Source: Pelagomonas calceolata
Lineage: Eukaryota; Sar; Pelagophyceae; Pelagomonadales; Pelagomonadaceae
Direction: 5' to 3'
DNA: 64,000 nucleotides
NCBI GenBank assembly: GCA_918797485.1
Contig: CAKKNE010000001.1
Coordinates: 1,116,001 to 1,180,000 of the forward strand
Part shown: piece by piece, positions 18,424 through 26,570 of the stretch
How the letters are laid out: the number at the start of each line of letters is the position of its first letter
Numbering within the stretch: position 1 is the stretch's first letter
Notes under the pieces: model-generated
The model's database searches: none
Told to the model about the DNA's origin: nothing
What the model saw: only the letters and a program-made list of their open reading frames with translations
Translations under genes and position numbers: made by a program

Positions 18424-19872
18424 ATGCGGAGCACATGCTGCGCATTCGTCGGCGTGACGACGGCCCAGCTCCTCGTGCCGCCGAAGAAGATGGTCTTTCG
18501 GACGCGCGACCCGCTCACGAACACCACCAGTAACAACTGGCGGAAGGCGTTAGCCATAGACGGCTTCCCGACCTTCATGGGAGTGGCCGAGGCCCACGAA
18601 AAGGCGGACGACGACGTCCTGGCGGCGATGCGCTGGTTCATCGTTCCCGAGACGGGCGTCGTGCTGCTCAATCCATTGGTACCATTACACTACATCTACC
18701 GGCACCAGCACAACGCCGTCGTCGGGAGCGTCTGGTCGCGTCACCATAATCAGTTCGCGCATCTGGTCGCGACGCACGCTCCTTCCGGACATATTTTGGA
18801 GATCGGCGGCGGCCACGGCTATTTGGCGGCGAAACTGTTATTTTCCGAGGCCGTGAAGCGCAGTGCCCAAATCAAATTGTCGCCGTGCGTCCGCCACTGC
18901 TGAATCAAGACCTCCACGCCATCGACGCGACGTCGGCTCGATGGCGTGGCGGTGTGGCGGTGTGGCCTTCACGCCATCGACGCGACGCCGCCTCGATGGC
19001 GTGGCGGTGTGGTCTTTCACCGATCGACTCAGCACGGCCGAAACAGGACTCACTGCTTGATGTGCGCGCAGGTCAAGCACTGGACGATGGTCGACCCGAA
19101 TCCCGTCAGCACTTTTGCTATACCAGATCTGGACATTGTCAAGTCCTACGTCGAGGACCTGGGGAAGTTACCTCATGAAATCGACTGCGTCGTGCACTCG
19201 CATACGCTGGAGCACATGTACGACCCGGCTCGATTTTTCGAGATTGTCCGCGGTTTACTATCCGAGGGTCAACTCCACATCTTCTCCGTGCCCAATTTAT
19301 TTGCGTTGGTGAACGACGGCCAGCCGTCGCTGCATTTCGAACACACCATTTTATTAAGGGAGGAGCACATCCAGTGGTTGTTAGAATCCAAGGGCTTCGA
19401 GATTGTGACAAAGCAGTACTTCGGCGGCACGCACTCCATATTTTACGTTACTAAAGCGGTGGAGCGGAAGCCAAATGGCCCGCCTCCCAATTACTTTCAT
19501 GAAAACAAGCGCGCCTTCCAGCGCTGGCACCAGCGCATCTTCGAGGACGCGGCGACGTTTAAGGGCCGCCTCGCGGAAGATAAGTCAAGGAACTTTATTT
19601 TCGCCGCGCACGTCGCGACGCAGTACCTCCTCGCGGCGGGCCTGCCCTCCGAAAGGTTCGCGGCCGTCCTCGACAACAACCAAGATAAAATAGGAAAGAG
19701 GCTGTACGGCCACGACCTCTTCGTGAGGGCGCCGGCGGCCATCAAAAATATTGATAGGCCCGTCGTCGTTCTCCGGACCGGTGTTTACGACGACGAGATC
19801 GCCGCGCAGTTGGTCGCCGTCAACCCGGGGGTCGTCATCCTCCGCGCGGCGCGCAACGCTACCGTAACTTAG
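18424..19872 (+). CDS. SAM-dependent C-methyltransferase (sugar type), 2 exons
   Basis: Exons 18424-18852 and 19072-19872 give 409 residues. The layout follows NDP-sugar C-methyltransferases: NPLVPLHYIYRHQHNAVVGSVW near residue 80, motif I HILEIGGGHGYLAAKLL, VVHSHTLEHMYDP, LHIFSVPNLFALVNDG and the HFEHTILLREEHIQWLLESKGF helix. A C-terminal 'methyltransf_14'-like domain ends in NRPVVVLRTGVYDDEIAAQL-like sequence (here DRPVV). These act on nucleotide sugars. The usual N-terminal zinc-binding Cys cluster is not obvious. The first 15 residues could be a short signal. Stop codon overlaps that of the convergent gene. Splicing restores FSEAVKHWTMVDPNP. Confidence 0.8.
18853..19071 (+). repeat. Introner-like intron (219 bp) with two hairpin units
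   Basis: GT-AG intron; GTGAAGCGC at the donor resembles GTCAAGCAC at the acceptor, like a diverged target duplication. It contains CAGTGCCCAAATCAAATTG near the 5' end and CACTGCTTGATGTGCGCGCAG at the 3' end, both shared with other introns here. Between them are two tandem hairpins with arms CACGCCATCGA and TCGATGGCGTG. Length divisible by three but with an early in-frame stop. Confidence 0.8.
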
Positions 19873-21191
19873 AGTGTCGTTACTACTACACCACCTGCGC
19901 GAGTCGTGGGCGCGAGATCGAGTGCCATGTTGAAGGGCGCGCGCCTCGCGTCGCAGTCCCGTCGCATACCGCTGGGCGCCCGCGCGCAGTTGAACGAGGG
20001 TCCCTCCGGCGTGACGTAGAGCTGGACGATCGGGAACGCACGTAGCCTAAAGCAGCCGAGCCCGCGCCGCCAGCCGTACTCGGGGGCGCGGCGCTCGGCG
20101 CCGAGGATGGACGCCCTCTCCTTCTTCGTATTCCCAAGACGACGCGATGGCGGGCGCCTTGGGCTCCGCGGAGGGCGACGCGGACGTCTTGGCGGGCGCG
20201 GCATCCTTCGCGGCGGGCTTCTGCCAAGCCGCCGGCACTCCCGCTCGAAGGCGGCGACCGCGAAGAACTGGTCCGCCCGGCTCCGGGGGACGAAGAAGAA
20301 CGCGTCCCATCCCTCCTCGTAGTCGCCTTCGGCTGGCTGACCGGACTTGCGTGCGAGCGTCGCGCAGTCCCCGGCACCGCGCGTAACGTTGACCCAGCCG
20401 CCTGACCTGTACTCCCGCGGAGGCTCCGCGCCGCGCGGCGGCGCGCCGATCTGTATTGGTGCGACGAGGTATAGATCCGGCCGCGTCCGGGCGATCCAGG
20501 CGAATTCCTTTCCCCTCTCACGTTCCCGCACGACGACGGCAGCAAAGCAGTGGTGCATCCAGTAGTACTGGAGCGCGGGCATGCCTCGCGGTTCAAGGCG
20601 GAGCCCGCGGCCCGGCGTCGCGCAGCAGGCCCATTTGTAATCGAACTCCGCGCACGTCGACTCCCTGGAGACGTGTATGAGGCCCGCTCCCGGATAGGTT
20701 TCGGCCAGGTACGCCTCGACGTCAAGATCCGTCGCGTTGTGGCCGGCAGATTGGCCGGCGAGCCACTGTACGCACGACACGTTCGCGTAGGGATTTCCGG
20801 AGTGTAGCCGCTGCTCGGCCCCGGGTGCGCGCCTTTGATGGCCCGGGTAGAACTTAGCGCCGCTGCAACTGTCTTCCAGGTGCACGGCGAAGAACGGCGT
20901 CGCGCCATTGGCTACGATGAAGCTCTTGAGCGCGTCGCGAATCTCGGCGCTCCGCGCGAACGCCCGCGCCGCGCCCGTGACGATCGCGGCGACGCCCTGG
21001 GCATCTCGTGTTCGACCTTTCGCCTGCGGCGGCTGCTGCGGCCGCGTGCGCTTTGCATTAATGGCCTGCTGCCGCAGCCGCGCGGAGTGTGCTCTGAAAT
21101 TGGCTCTGAAATTGTCGTGACGCCTTGAGAGCAGCCCCCCATTAACGACTGCCGCTGCGGACGCGGCGGCAACGAGGCCGCGGCTCATCAT
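19869..21191 (-). CDS. Secretory-pathway glycosyltransferase-like protein, unknown
   Basis: 440 residues with a hydrophobic N-terminus (GLVAAASAAAVVNGGLL) consistent with a signal anchor. Features: VAAIVTGAARAFARSAEIRDALKSFI (a start seen in algal putative glycosyltransferases), several Cys and N-glycosylation sites, and FAWIARTRPDLYLVAPIQIG, an RPDLyl block typical of the same group. Later blocks are WVNVTRG and GWDAFFFVPRSRADQFF. Around 20090-20240 the sequence becomes Arg/Pro-rich in this frame and Ala/Lys/Pro-rich in the next, so an unrecognised intron or frame change may lie there. The ending QLYVTPEGPSFNCAR resumes ordinary sequence. Enzyme type not certain. Confidence 0.55.
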   Translation of the reverse strand: MMSRGLVAAASAAAVVNGGLLSRRHDNFRANFRAHSARLRQQAINAKRTRPQQPPQAKGRTRDAQGVAAIVTGAARAFARSAEIRDALKSFIVANGATPFFAVHLEDSCSGAKFYPGHQRRAPGAEQRLHSGNPYANVSCVQWLAGQSAGHNATDLDVEAYLAETYPGAGLIHVSRESTCAEFDYKWACCATPGRGLRLEPRGMPALQYYWMHHCFAAVVVRERERGKEFAWIARTRPDLYLVAPIQIGAPPRGAEPPREYRSGGWVNVTRGAGDCATLARKSGQPAEGDYEEGWDAFFFVPRSRADQFFAVAAFERECRRLGRSPPRRMPRPPRRPRRPPRSPRRPPSRRLGNTKKERASILGAERRAPEYGWRRGLGCFRLRAFPIVQLYVTPEGPSFNCARAPSGMRRDCDARRAPFNMALDLAPTTRAGGVVVTTL

Positions 21192-21348
21192 GGTGGCAGC
21201 CCTATTTACGCCATGCAGCTAATATGCCCGCGGCGACGCGCAGCATTGATGTGATCATCGCATGGGCGTCTACTCAGCCTGGCCTTCCATCCAGCCTGCA
21301 CAGCGGATGGCCCGTGCGGGCAGCCAACCTCTTCTCCTGTGAGTGATG

Positions 21349-21370
21349 CTAGTGTCTTACAGCCGCTAGC
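21349..21370. promoter_or_regulatory. CTAG dyad element, site E
   Basis: Consensus with one G deleted (22 bp). It lies 158 bp and 174 bp from two divergent starts. Confidence 0.55.
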
Positions 21371-21543
21371 TGCGTGAGTGGCACGCCGGGGGGGGATAGC
21401 ACGCATCAAAGCGCGCGCGGGCAGCCTACAGGTAGCTCTCGCACCACTGCGCCGGCGTCGGACCATCGGTGCGGTCCGGGAAGGCATGCGTTAGCCAGGC
21501 ACAGGCTGCTCCCACCACAGGGCAGCAGTGCGCACGCGACACA

Positions 21544-22521
21544 ATGAGGCGTGGCACGCTCACGGCCTGCCTGCTGGCGGCAGCTTGCGCCAAGGAAAAG
21601 GTCTGGAAGGCACGACCCTTCAGACCGGTACGTGTGCCGGTGTACAACAAAAGCGCGGCGTGTGACAAGGCGGATCCGTTCCCCCGCGACGGCGGTCCTT
21701 GCTACGACCGGCGCGCCTGCCTGGCCGAGCTGGAAAAACGAGGCCAGGGCAGGCAGGACGCGAGTCGCCTGGCGGCGCTGTTCCGCAACACGTCGATGCT
21801 CGTGCTCGGCGATAGCGTGAATTTGTACCGCGCGAAGCGGCTGGAACGGGCGGGTCTCCAAAGGAACTGCGGCGAAGGTCTAGGGAGAGCGGAAGCGGAA
21901 GCCAAGGGAAAGGGCATCTGCTACCACCCCCACAACAACTTTGTTCACACCTGGTGCGCGTCGGAAGCACGGCGGGAGAAGTTCTCCCGGAGGCGCGATT
22001 TCGATGTGGTATTTTGGAACTATGGGGGTCTCCATCGCCTCCACCTCTTACCGGCGCGACCGATCACCGTGCCGGGCCCGCGCGGGCCCATCCAGATCGG
22101 GACCTTGACCACTTCTCAGGAGTACAAGGAGGGCCTGGAGACGTGCGCGAAGGTCGTTTCCGAGAGGTACCCCACAGCAAAAATCGTCTACGTCCTCACG
22201 AACGACGTGTGCTCGCAGAACTTCGCGGGACCCTACGCCGCCGCCGCGCGAACCTGGGCCACCAAACAAAATGATCCTATGTACGACATGCAGATGACGT
22301 CGGTAGGTGTTCAAACTTTGCGAGGCCACGAGCGAGCTACTGCGCGCTTGATGGGCCACACCGTCTTAGACCCGCAGAACGACGGCCTCTGCGCCTGCAC
22401 CGCTAAAGGGGACGGGCGCCACTACGTCGACACGGACCCGCGGACGCTAGGGCGCCTCGCCGACCTCGTCGTGAGCTACCGGCTCAAGCCCGACGGGCGG
22501 ATCGTATTTGTGAACAGGTAG
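21544..22521 (+). CDS. Secreted SGNH/PC-esterase-like protein
   Basis: 325 residues from ATG at 21544, which opens on a signal peptide (MRRGTLTACLLAAACA). Residues 86-95 (LVLGDSVNLY) form the GDS nucleophile block with Ser91. Near the C-terminus KGDGRHYVDTDP supplies the DxxH pair (Asp and His), the arrangement of PC-esterase/TBL-type SGNH enzymes. VFWNYGGLHRLHL lies between. Such enzymes add or remove acyl groups on polysaccharides in the Golgi or wall. Flanked by putative sugar-modifying genes. Only 18 bp separate its stop from that of the convergent GT31-like gene. Confidence 0.75.
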   Translation: MRRGTLTACLLAAACAKEKVWKARPFRPVRVPVYNKSAACDKADPFPRDGGPCYDRRACLAELEKRGQGRQDASRLAALFRNTSMLVLGDSVNLYRAKRLERAGLQRNCGEGLGRAEAEAKGKGICYHPHNNFVHTWCASEARREKFSRRRDFDVVFWNYGGLHRLHLLPARPITVPGPRGPIQIGTLTTSQEYKEGLETCAKVVSERYPTAKIVYVLTNDVCSQNFAGPYAAAARTWATKQNDPMYDMQMTSVGVQTLRGHERATARLMGHTVLDPQNDGLCACTAKGDGRHYVDTDPRTLGRLADLVVSYRLKPDGRIVFVNR

Positions 22522-22539
22522 AATTAACGACACACAACT

Positions 22540-23538
22540 TTAATTACCACGCCACGGGGCGGCGTGCCGCCGGTCGCAATAGGGGACCGGCGCATCGCAC
22601 CCCGACCAGACCGAGCCGGAACCGTTTTTCAAGACCGGTCGCCACGCGGCCGGCGTCGGCTGCCAGGCCCAGTTCTCCGGCATCCGGGCCGCGCGGCCGT
22701 GGGCTTGGATGAGCTCTTCGGGGCTCTTGTACTTGTGCAGGGCGAGGACGCGCGTGCACGCGCCCGCCCCGACGTCTGCGCCCGGCGCGCGGACGTCGAA
22801 GACGAGCAGGTGGGCCGAATCGTACGCCTCGACGGACCGGAGCGGCGCGCCGCGCAGGATCGACGGCAGGTTCACGGCGAGCGTGCTGCCGAGCGCGGGG
22901 CCGCTCCACCGCGCGCGCCCGGCCCACGCGCCCACGAGTTCGCGCGCCGCGCCGGCCGAGAGCAGGAGGAAGAACTCGTCGACCGCGCAGAGCCGCCGGT
23001 GGTACGCGTGCGCCGCGTGGCCCGCGTACACGACGCGGGCGCCCAGGGGGGCGAAGGGCGGCCGGCGCAGGGCGGCGAGCGTGTGTTCGACGCAGAGCAC
23101 GACGTCCGCGTCGAGGCGCAGCCACCAGTCGAAGCGAAAATGGCGCCGCGCCCAGCCGGCCATGCCCACGACGAAGTCCGTCCACCGCGTCGAGCCGCAG
23201 CCGTACTTGCGGTCGGGGGGCTTATCGAGGAGCGCCTCGCGGGCGACGCTCGCGGTGCGGACGAAGCGCGCGTGCCCCAGCGCGGCCCGGAGCGCCGCGT
23301 CGTCGAGGACCACCACGAGCTCCTCTCGTATCCGGAGTGGCCGCTCCACGAAGAAGCGGAGCGCGCCGCCGCCCCTCTCGAGCGCCGGCGCCCAGGTCTG
23401 GCGCACCGCCTGGCGGAGCGCGGCGTCCGCCGGAATGTCCTGACTCGGCACGGCGACGAAGACGATAGCGGTGCGGTTCGGGGCGTCGCCGTCCGCCCGG
23501 ATGTGAGGCACCAGCAGCAGCAGGATTATCAGCCGCAT
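22540..23538 (-). CDS. GT31-like galactosyltransferase
   Basis: 332 residues. Hydrophobic N-terminus MRLIILLLLVPHIRA (signal peptide or anchor). The GT31 start 'RxAIRxTW' appears as RQAVRQTWAPALERG, followed by FVERPL and VGMAGWARRHFRFDWWLRLDADVVL, where LDADV is the DxD metal/sugar-nucleotide site. HRRLCAVDEFFLLLSAGAAREL aligns with the acceptor region. GT31 enzymes make beta-1,3-linked Gal or GlcNAc on glycoproteins and proteoglycans in the Golgi. Ala/Arg-rich in parts but without breaks. Divergent from AP-3 sigma. Confidence 0.75.
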   Translation of the reverse strand: MRLIILLLLVPHIRADGDAPNRTAIVFVAVPSQDIPADAALRQAVRQTWAPALERGGGALRFFVERPLRIREELVVVLDDAALRAALGHARFVRTASVAREALLDKPPDRKYGCGSTRWTDFVVGMAGWARRHFRFDWWLRLDADVVLCVEHTLAALRRPPFAPLGARVVYAGHAAHAYHRRLCAVDEFFLLLSAGAARELVGAWAGRARWSGPALGSTLAVNLPSILRGAPLRSVEAYDSAHLLVFDVRAPGADVGAGACTRVLALHKYKSPEELIQAHGRAARMPENWAWQPTPAAWRPVLKNGSGSVWSGCDAPVPYCDRRHAAPWRGN

Positions 23539-23742
23539 GGCTGCCCTCTCCTTATGCTGGTGCTGGCGTGCTGCGCTAGGTTTTGGGCTGCCCTGCTCTC
23601 AGCTCTTCATCATATATATGCAGGCAGCCCTGCGCCTGAGGCTGCCCACGGCAACCCACCGTATTCGGCTGTATCCTATCGTGTTCAAGAGCACAGATAG
23701 CGACCGTTGTGGCGGAATATACCTCCCGGGTGACAACCAGCT

Positions 23743-23765
23743 GCTAGCGGCATGTAAGACTCTAG
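23743..23765. promoter_or_regulatory. CTAG dyad element, site F (inverted)
   Basis: Reverse complement reads CTAGAGTCTTACAT + GCCGCTAGC. It lies 205 and 183 bp from two divergent starts. Confidence 0.5.
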
Positions 23766-23947
23766 CAAACGTGCCGGCTCGACGACGCGTACGACGCGTA
23801 CGCCGACGCGCATCGCAGCGACGCGCGGCACACCACGACGGCAGCCGAGAACCCATCCACAACACCGCAGCGTCGGCCGGGGCAGCCGTAACCGCACAGA
23901 CCCCCATACCCAAAAGCACAGTGCCGCACGCCGCCGCTCATCCAAAG

Positions 23948-24487
23948 ATGATCAAGGGCATCATCATCGTCAACAACTCCGGCCAGGCCCGCATCTGCAA
24001 GTTCTTCCAGCAAGTACATAGAGAAGGTTACAGTCCCGAAGAGGCGCAGCAAAGCGTCGTCCAGCAGGTCTACAAACAAGTGAGTGAACGACCGGACTCC
24101 TTCTGCAACTACCTGGAAGGTAGTATCATGCAGTGGGGCGACGCCACGAAGCTGATCTATCGGCACTACGCTACTTTATACTTCGTCTTCGCGGTCGACA
24201 AGCTTGAATCCGACCTGGGTATTTTGGACCTCATCCAGGTCTTCGTCGAGGCCCTGGACAAGTGCTTCGAGAACGTGTGTGAATTGGACTTGATCTTCCA
24301 CAGCGACAAGGTCCACTACATCTTGGACGAGATCGTGATGGCCGGGATGGTCCTCGAGACGAACATCGTCACTATTCTGTCAGGAGTGAACGACCAGACG
24401 AAACTCCACCAGAAGTCCACCTCGAAACTGAACGAGGCCCTGGGGAAGGCCACCTCCACCAAAATGGGGTCGCCGGGCGTAAGGTAG
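23948..24487 (+). CDS. AP3S1: AP-3 adaptor complex sigma subunit
   Basis: 179 residues. MIKGIIIVNNSGQARICKFF opens the clathrin-adaptor small-chain (longin-like) fold, and LIYRHYATLYFVFAVDKLES, LGILDLIQVFVEALDKCFEN and CELDLIFHSDKVHYILDE are near-identical to AP3S of animals and plants. The sigma subunit is part of the AP-3 core that sorts cargo from endosomes or TGN to lysosome-like organelles. A short non-conserved tail follows NDQTKLHQ. Single exon in this alga. One of the most secure calls in the window. Confidence 0.95.
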   Translation: MIKGIIIVNNSGQARICKFFQQVHREGYSPEEAQQSVVQQVYKQVSERPDSFCNYLEGSIMQWGDATKLIYRHYATLYFVFAVDKLESDLGILDLIQVFVEALDKCFENVCELDLIFHSDKVHYILDEIVMAGMVLETNIVTILSGVNDQTKLHQKSTSKLNEALGKATSTKMGSPGVR

Positions 24488-25107
24488 TAGTTCTCTGTTC
24501 TTCTTGTGCGGGCGTTTTTGTGGTCCTAGGCTCTGCGCGCGGCGAGTACTGCGTCGCGGCGACGGCGTGGCGGTGGGGTAGGTGTGTGCTCGTGCGAGCC
24601 TCGCGGCGATGGCGTGTCGCGGCTCACGCGAGATCGACGCGACTCGTCACTAAAACTCCCGGGTCGCGGCGATGGCGTCGAGCCGAGTACACGGCGCCGA
24701 GTTTGGTGCTCGGACTAGGGGCGCGGCCCGCGACGACGCCCACGTTTGGCTGTTGAGGTGACAAAGAGCAGGCAGGGCTGCCTGAGGTCTCGTATAAGGT
24801 CCCCACGAGTCTGAAGAGCCCCCGATACGTCGCGCCGAACCGAGCACGAAGGCTAGTGTCTCTCTTGCATAAGCCCTCGCACGCCGCCTTGCGGGTGTCC
24901 ACCATGCCGCCGCTGTAGGCTCAACGAGGTGCAAACGGCACTGAGCCGCGGCCAGAAGGCTGTGGCTTGCCTTGTCCAAAGTTTGGCGGGGTTTCGCGTA
25001 GGGAGCAAGGAGAGGGAGAGCCAACAGCTCTCCGGGAGTGAAACCGCCGTCACGTGACGCCGGCGCAGCGAGAGTTCGTATAGAGACCGCAGGACATCAA
25101 AGCAGCG
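24488..25107. other. Spacer with degenerate introner-like repeats
   Basis: 620 bp without a convincing gene. Several copies of GCGGCGATGGCGT and GCGACGGCGTGG, plus ATCGACGCGACTCG at 24633, resemble the hairpin arms inside introner-like introns. It may include a 5'-leader intron of the next gene. A partial CTAG dyad (GGCTAGTGTCTC) lies at 24852. Confidence 0.4.
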
Positions 25108-25995
25108 ATGGCCTGCCGCGAACGCGAGTCCTGCTGGTGTTTTGGCACCGCGACGCCGCAAAGAGCCCCGTCGCCACCCCAGAACGGCCTCTGCTCGCCG
25201 TCGACGTCCAACGGGAGAGCTTCACCAGCCCCGTTACCTTCCGTCCTGAGAAAGATCGAGAAGTGGGGCGACTACGAGGCCGTTGGGGGCTTGGTGCCGG
25301 TGCGCGGCGGCCGGGGGTTCGTCCCAATGAAGACGCCGCTGACACGGGCCCAGATGGCCTCTCTAAAAAAATCGGGCAAGCGCATTAAATATCCCCACGA
25401 CCTGCAGGGCTTTGTCCGGGACCAGGCTGCTCAAGGGAGGCGTGTGGGTCTGGTTATCGATTTAACGTGTCATGATTGCCTCTACGAGTCGGAATTGAGC
25501 TTGTGTCCGGGCGTGCGGTATGTCCACCTCGCCACGGAGGCCAAGAAGGTCGTGGAGCCCTGGTTGGTCGAGCGGATCGCCGACGAGGCTCGGTCACTAT
25601 GGCGGAAAGATTCGAAGGCAGTAGTAGCGATCCACTGCAGCTATGGGTTTAATAGGACCGGATTTGCACTTTGTTCTTACTTAGCGACGCACGACGGCAT
25701 GGACATCGATGACGCCTTAGCTCTATTTGAACAAGCACGACCGCCAGGCGTCAAACACGGTCATTTCAGCGAAGAACTGAAAAGGAGGTTTCCGGGCCGG
25801 CCGACGCCGTCGCCCGTCCAGAATATACAAACACCGGAGAACAATGGTCATAACGCGGACGAGGAGGACCCTGGGTCTTTGTCGGAGCCCGCGTCGCTGT
25901 CGACGACGCCAGTCGCCGGTGAGGACCCTCTGATGGGCCTGAAGCGCTGCAAGCCGAGCGGCGAGTTCAGCCCGCTGCGGACGAACTCGCGGTAG
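25108..25995 (+). CDS. RNA 5'-triphosphatase (Cys phosphatase, DUSP11/capping type)
   Basis: 295 residues. The core has KWGDYEAVGGLVPVRGGRGFVPMKTPL, matching the 'p..G.....G..fiP.KtPL' start of RNA triphosphatases. Next come GLVIDLTCHDCLYESE, VRYVHLATEAKKVVEP and the active site IHCSYGFNRTGF with Cys177, the HCxxGxNRTG form specific to mRNA-capping and PIR1-type enzymes. They hydrolyse the gamma phosphate of RNA 5' ends. No guanylyltransferase domain follows (the C-terminus is Ser/Pro/Glu-rich), so this is a stand-alone enzyme, either PIR1-like or a separate capping subunit. Confidence 0.85.
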   Translation: MACRERESCWCFGTATPQRAPSPPQNGLCSPSTSNGRASPAPLPSVLRKIEKWGDYEAVGGLVPVRGGRGFVPMKTPLTRAQMASLKKSGKRIKYPHDLQGFVRDQAAQGRRVGLVIDLTCHDCLYESELSLCPGVRYVHLATEAKKVVEPWLVERIADEARSLWRKDSKAVVAIHCSYGFNRTGFALCSYLATHDGMDIDDALALFEQARPPGVKHGHFSEELKRRFPGRPTPSPVQNIQTPENNGHNADEEDPGSLSEPASLSTTPVAGEDPLMGLKRCKPSGEFSPLRTNSR

Positions 25996-26247
25996 TAGGC
26001 GCGTGTTCTAAAAAAGTATCGTTTAGTCTCTCTTTCGGGTGCGGTACGAGCGAGCCGTCGCGTCGACGGCGTGCGGCGTCGTGGCCGCCGTAGTGGAGGG
26101 GCGCCGCGCCGTATATCATATCCCGTCGACCCGCGCACTGTACGAGCTTGTAGCACCTAGAGCTCCGATCACCGCGTCCTGGCGGCCTCGAGGCCGATAC
26201 GAGAGAGAGAGAGAGTCGCTAATTGGAGCTGCTCCGTTGGCACCACG

Positions 26248-26310
26248 GACCCGATACCTGTGTTGTATTGTTGCGGTGCTAGGACTAGTGGGCGGAGACC
26301 CGATACCTGT
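26248..26310. repeat. Dispersed short repeat copy 2 flanked by 14-bp direct repeats
   Basis: GACCCGATACCTGT occurs at 26248-26261 and 26297-26310. Between them is GTTGCGGTGCTAGG followed by ACTAGTGGGCGGAG, shared with 10261-10288. The flanking duplication could be a target-site duplication of a tiny mobile element. Confidence 0.55.
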
Positions 26311-26316
26311 CGAAGG

Positions 26317-26338
26317 CTAGTTTCTTACAGGTAGCAGG
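26317..26338. promoter_or_regulatory. CTAG dyad element, site G (degenerate)
   Basis: CTAGTTTCTTACAGG is followed by a disrupted right arm (TAGCAGG). It lies 233 bp upstream of the CTFxP-repeat gene. Confidence 0.35.
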
Positions 26339-26570
26339 TCAGCAATTATTGAGGACGCGCCGCAGTTTGCTGCGTCCCTGGCCTAAGCTACGCTCGGGCG
26401 AGTGTGTTGCGGCAGCCATAGATCCGTTTGAAAGCGCTAGATAGCAGCTGCGCGGCCAAGCGGGCTCCTTAGGACGCGGTTGGGACCAAAACCGCCCTGC
26501 CGCATTTTGATAAACAGCAGCTAAATCGTCACGCCAGCCGCCGAAAAACGCGCCGACGCACGACAATAAA

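Larger units (their letters stand above)
25996..26570. other. Spacer with short repeats
   Basis: 575 bp before the CTFxP-repeat gene. It contains a short GA run at 26204-26216, the dispersed repeat copy 2 flanked by 14-bp direct repeats, and a degenerate CTAG dyad at 26317. No gene seen. Confidence 0.5.

Noticed and set aside
18914-19010. CRISPR-like array of two hairpin repeats
   Set aside because: The units are inside a spliced eukaryotic intron and recur in other introns; no cas genes or spacer pattern.
20047-20310. Alternative frame inside the GT-like gene (Ala/Lys/Pro-rich stretch)
   Set aside because: Could reflect an intron or frame change, but no splice sites or homology settle it; noted under the gene instead.
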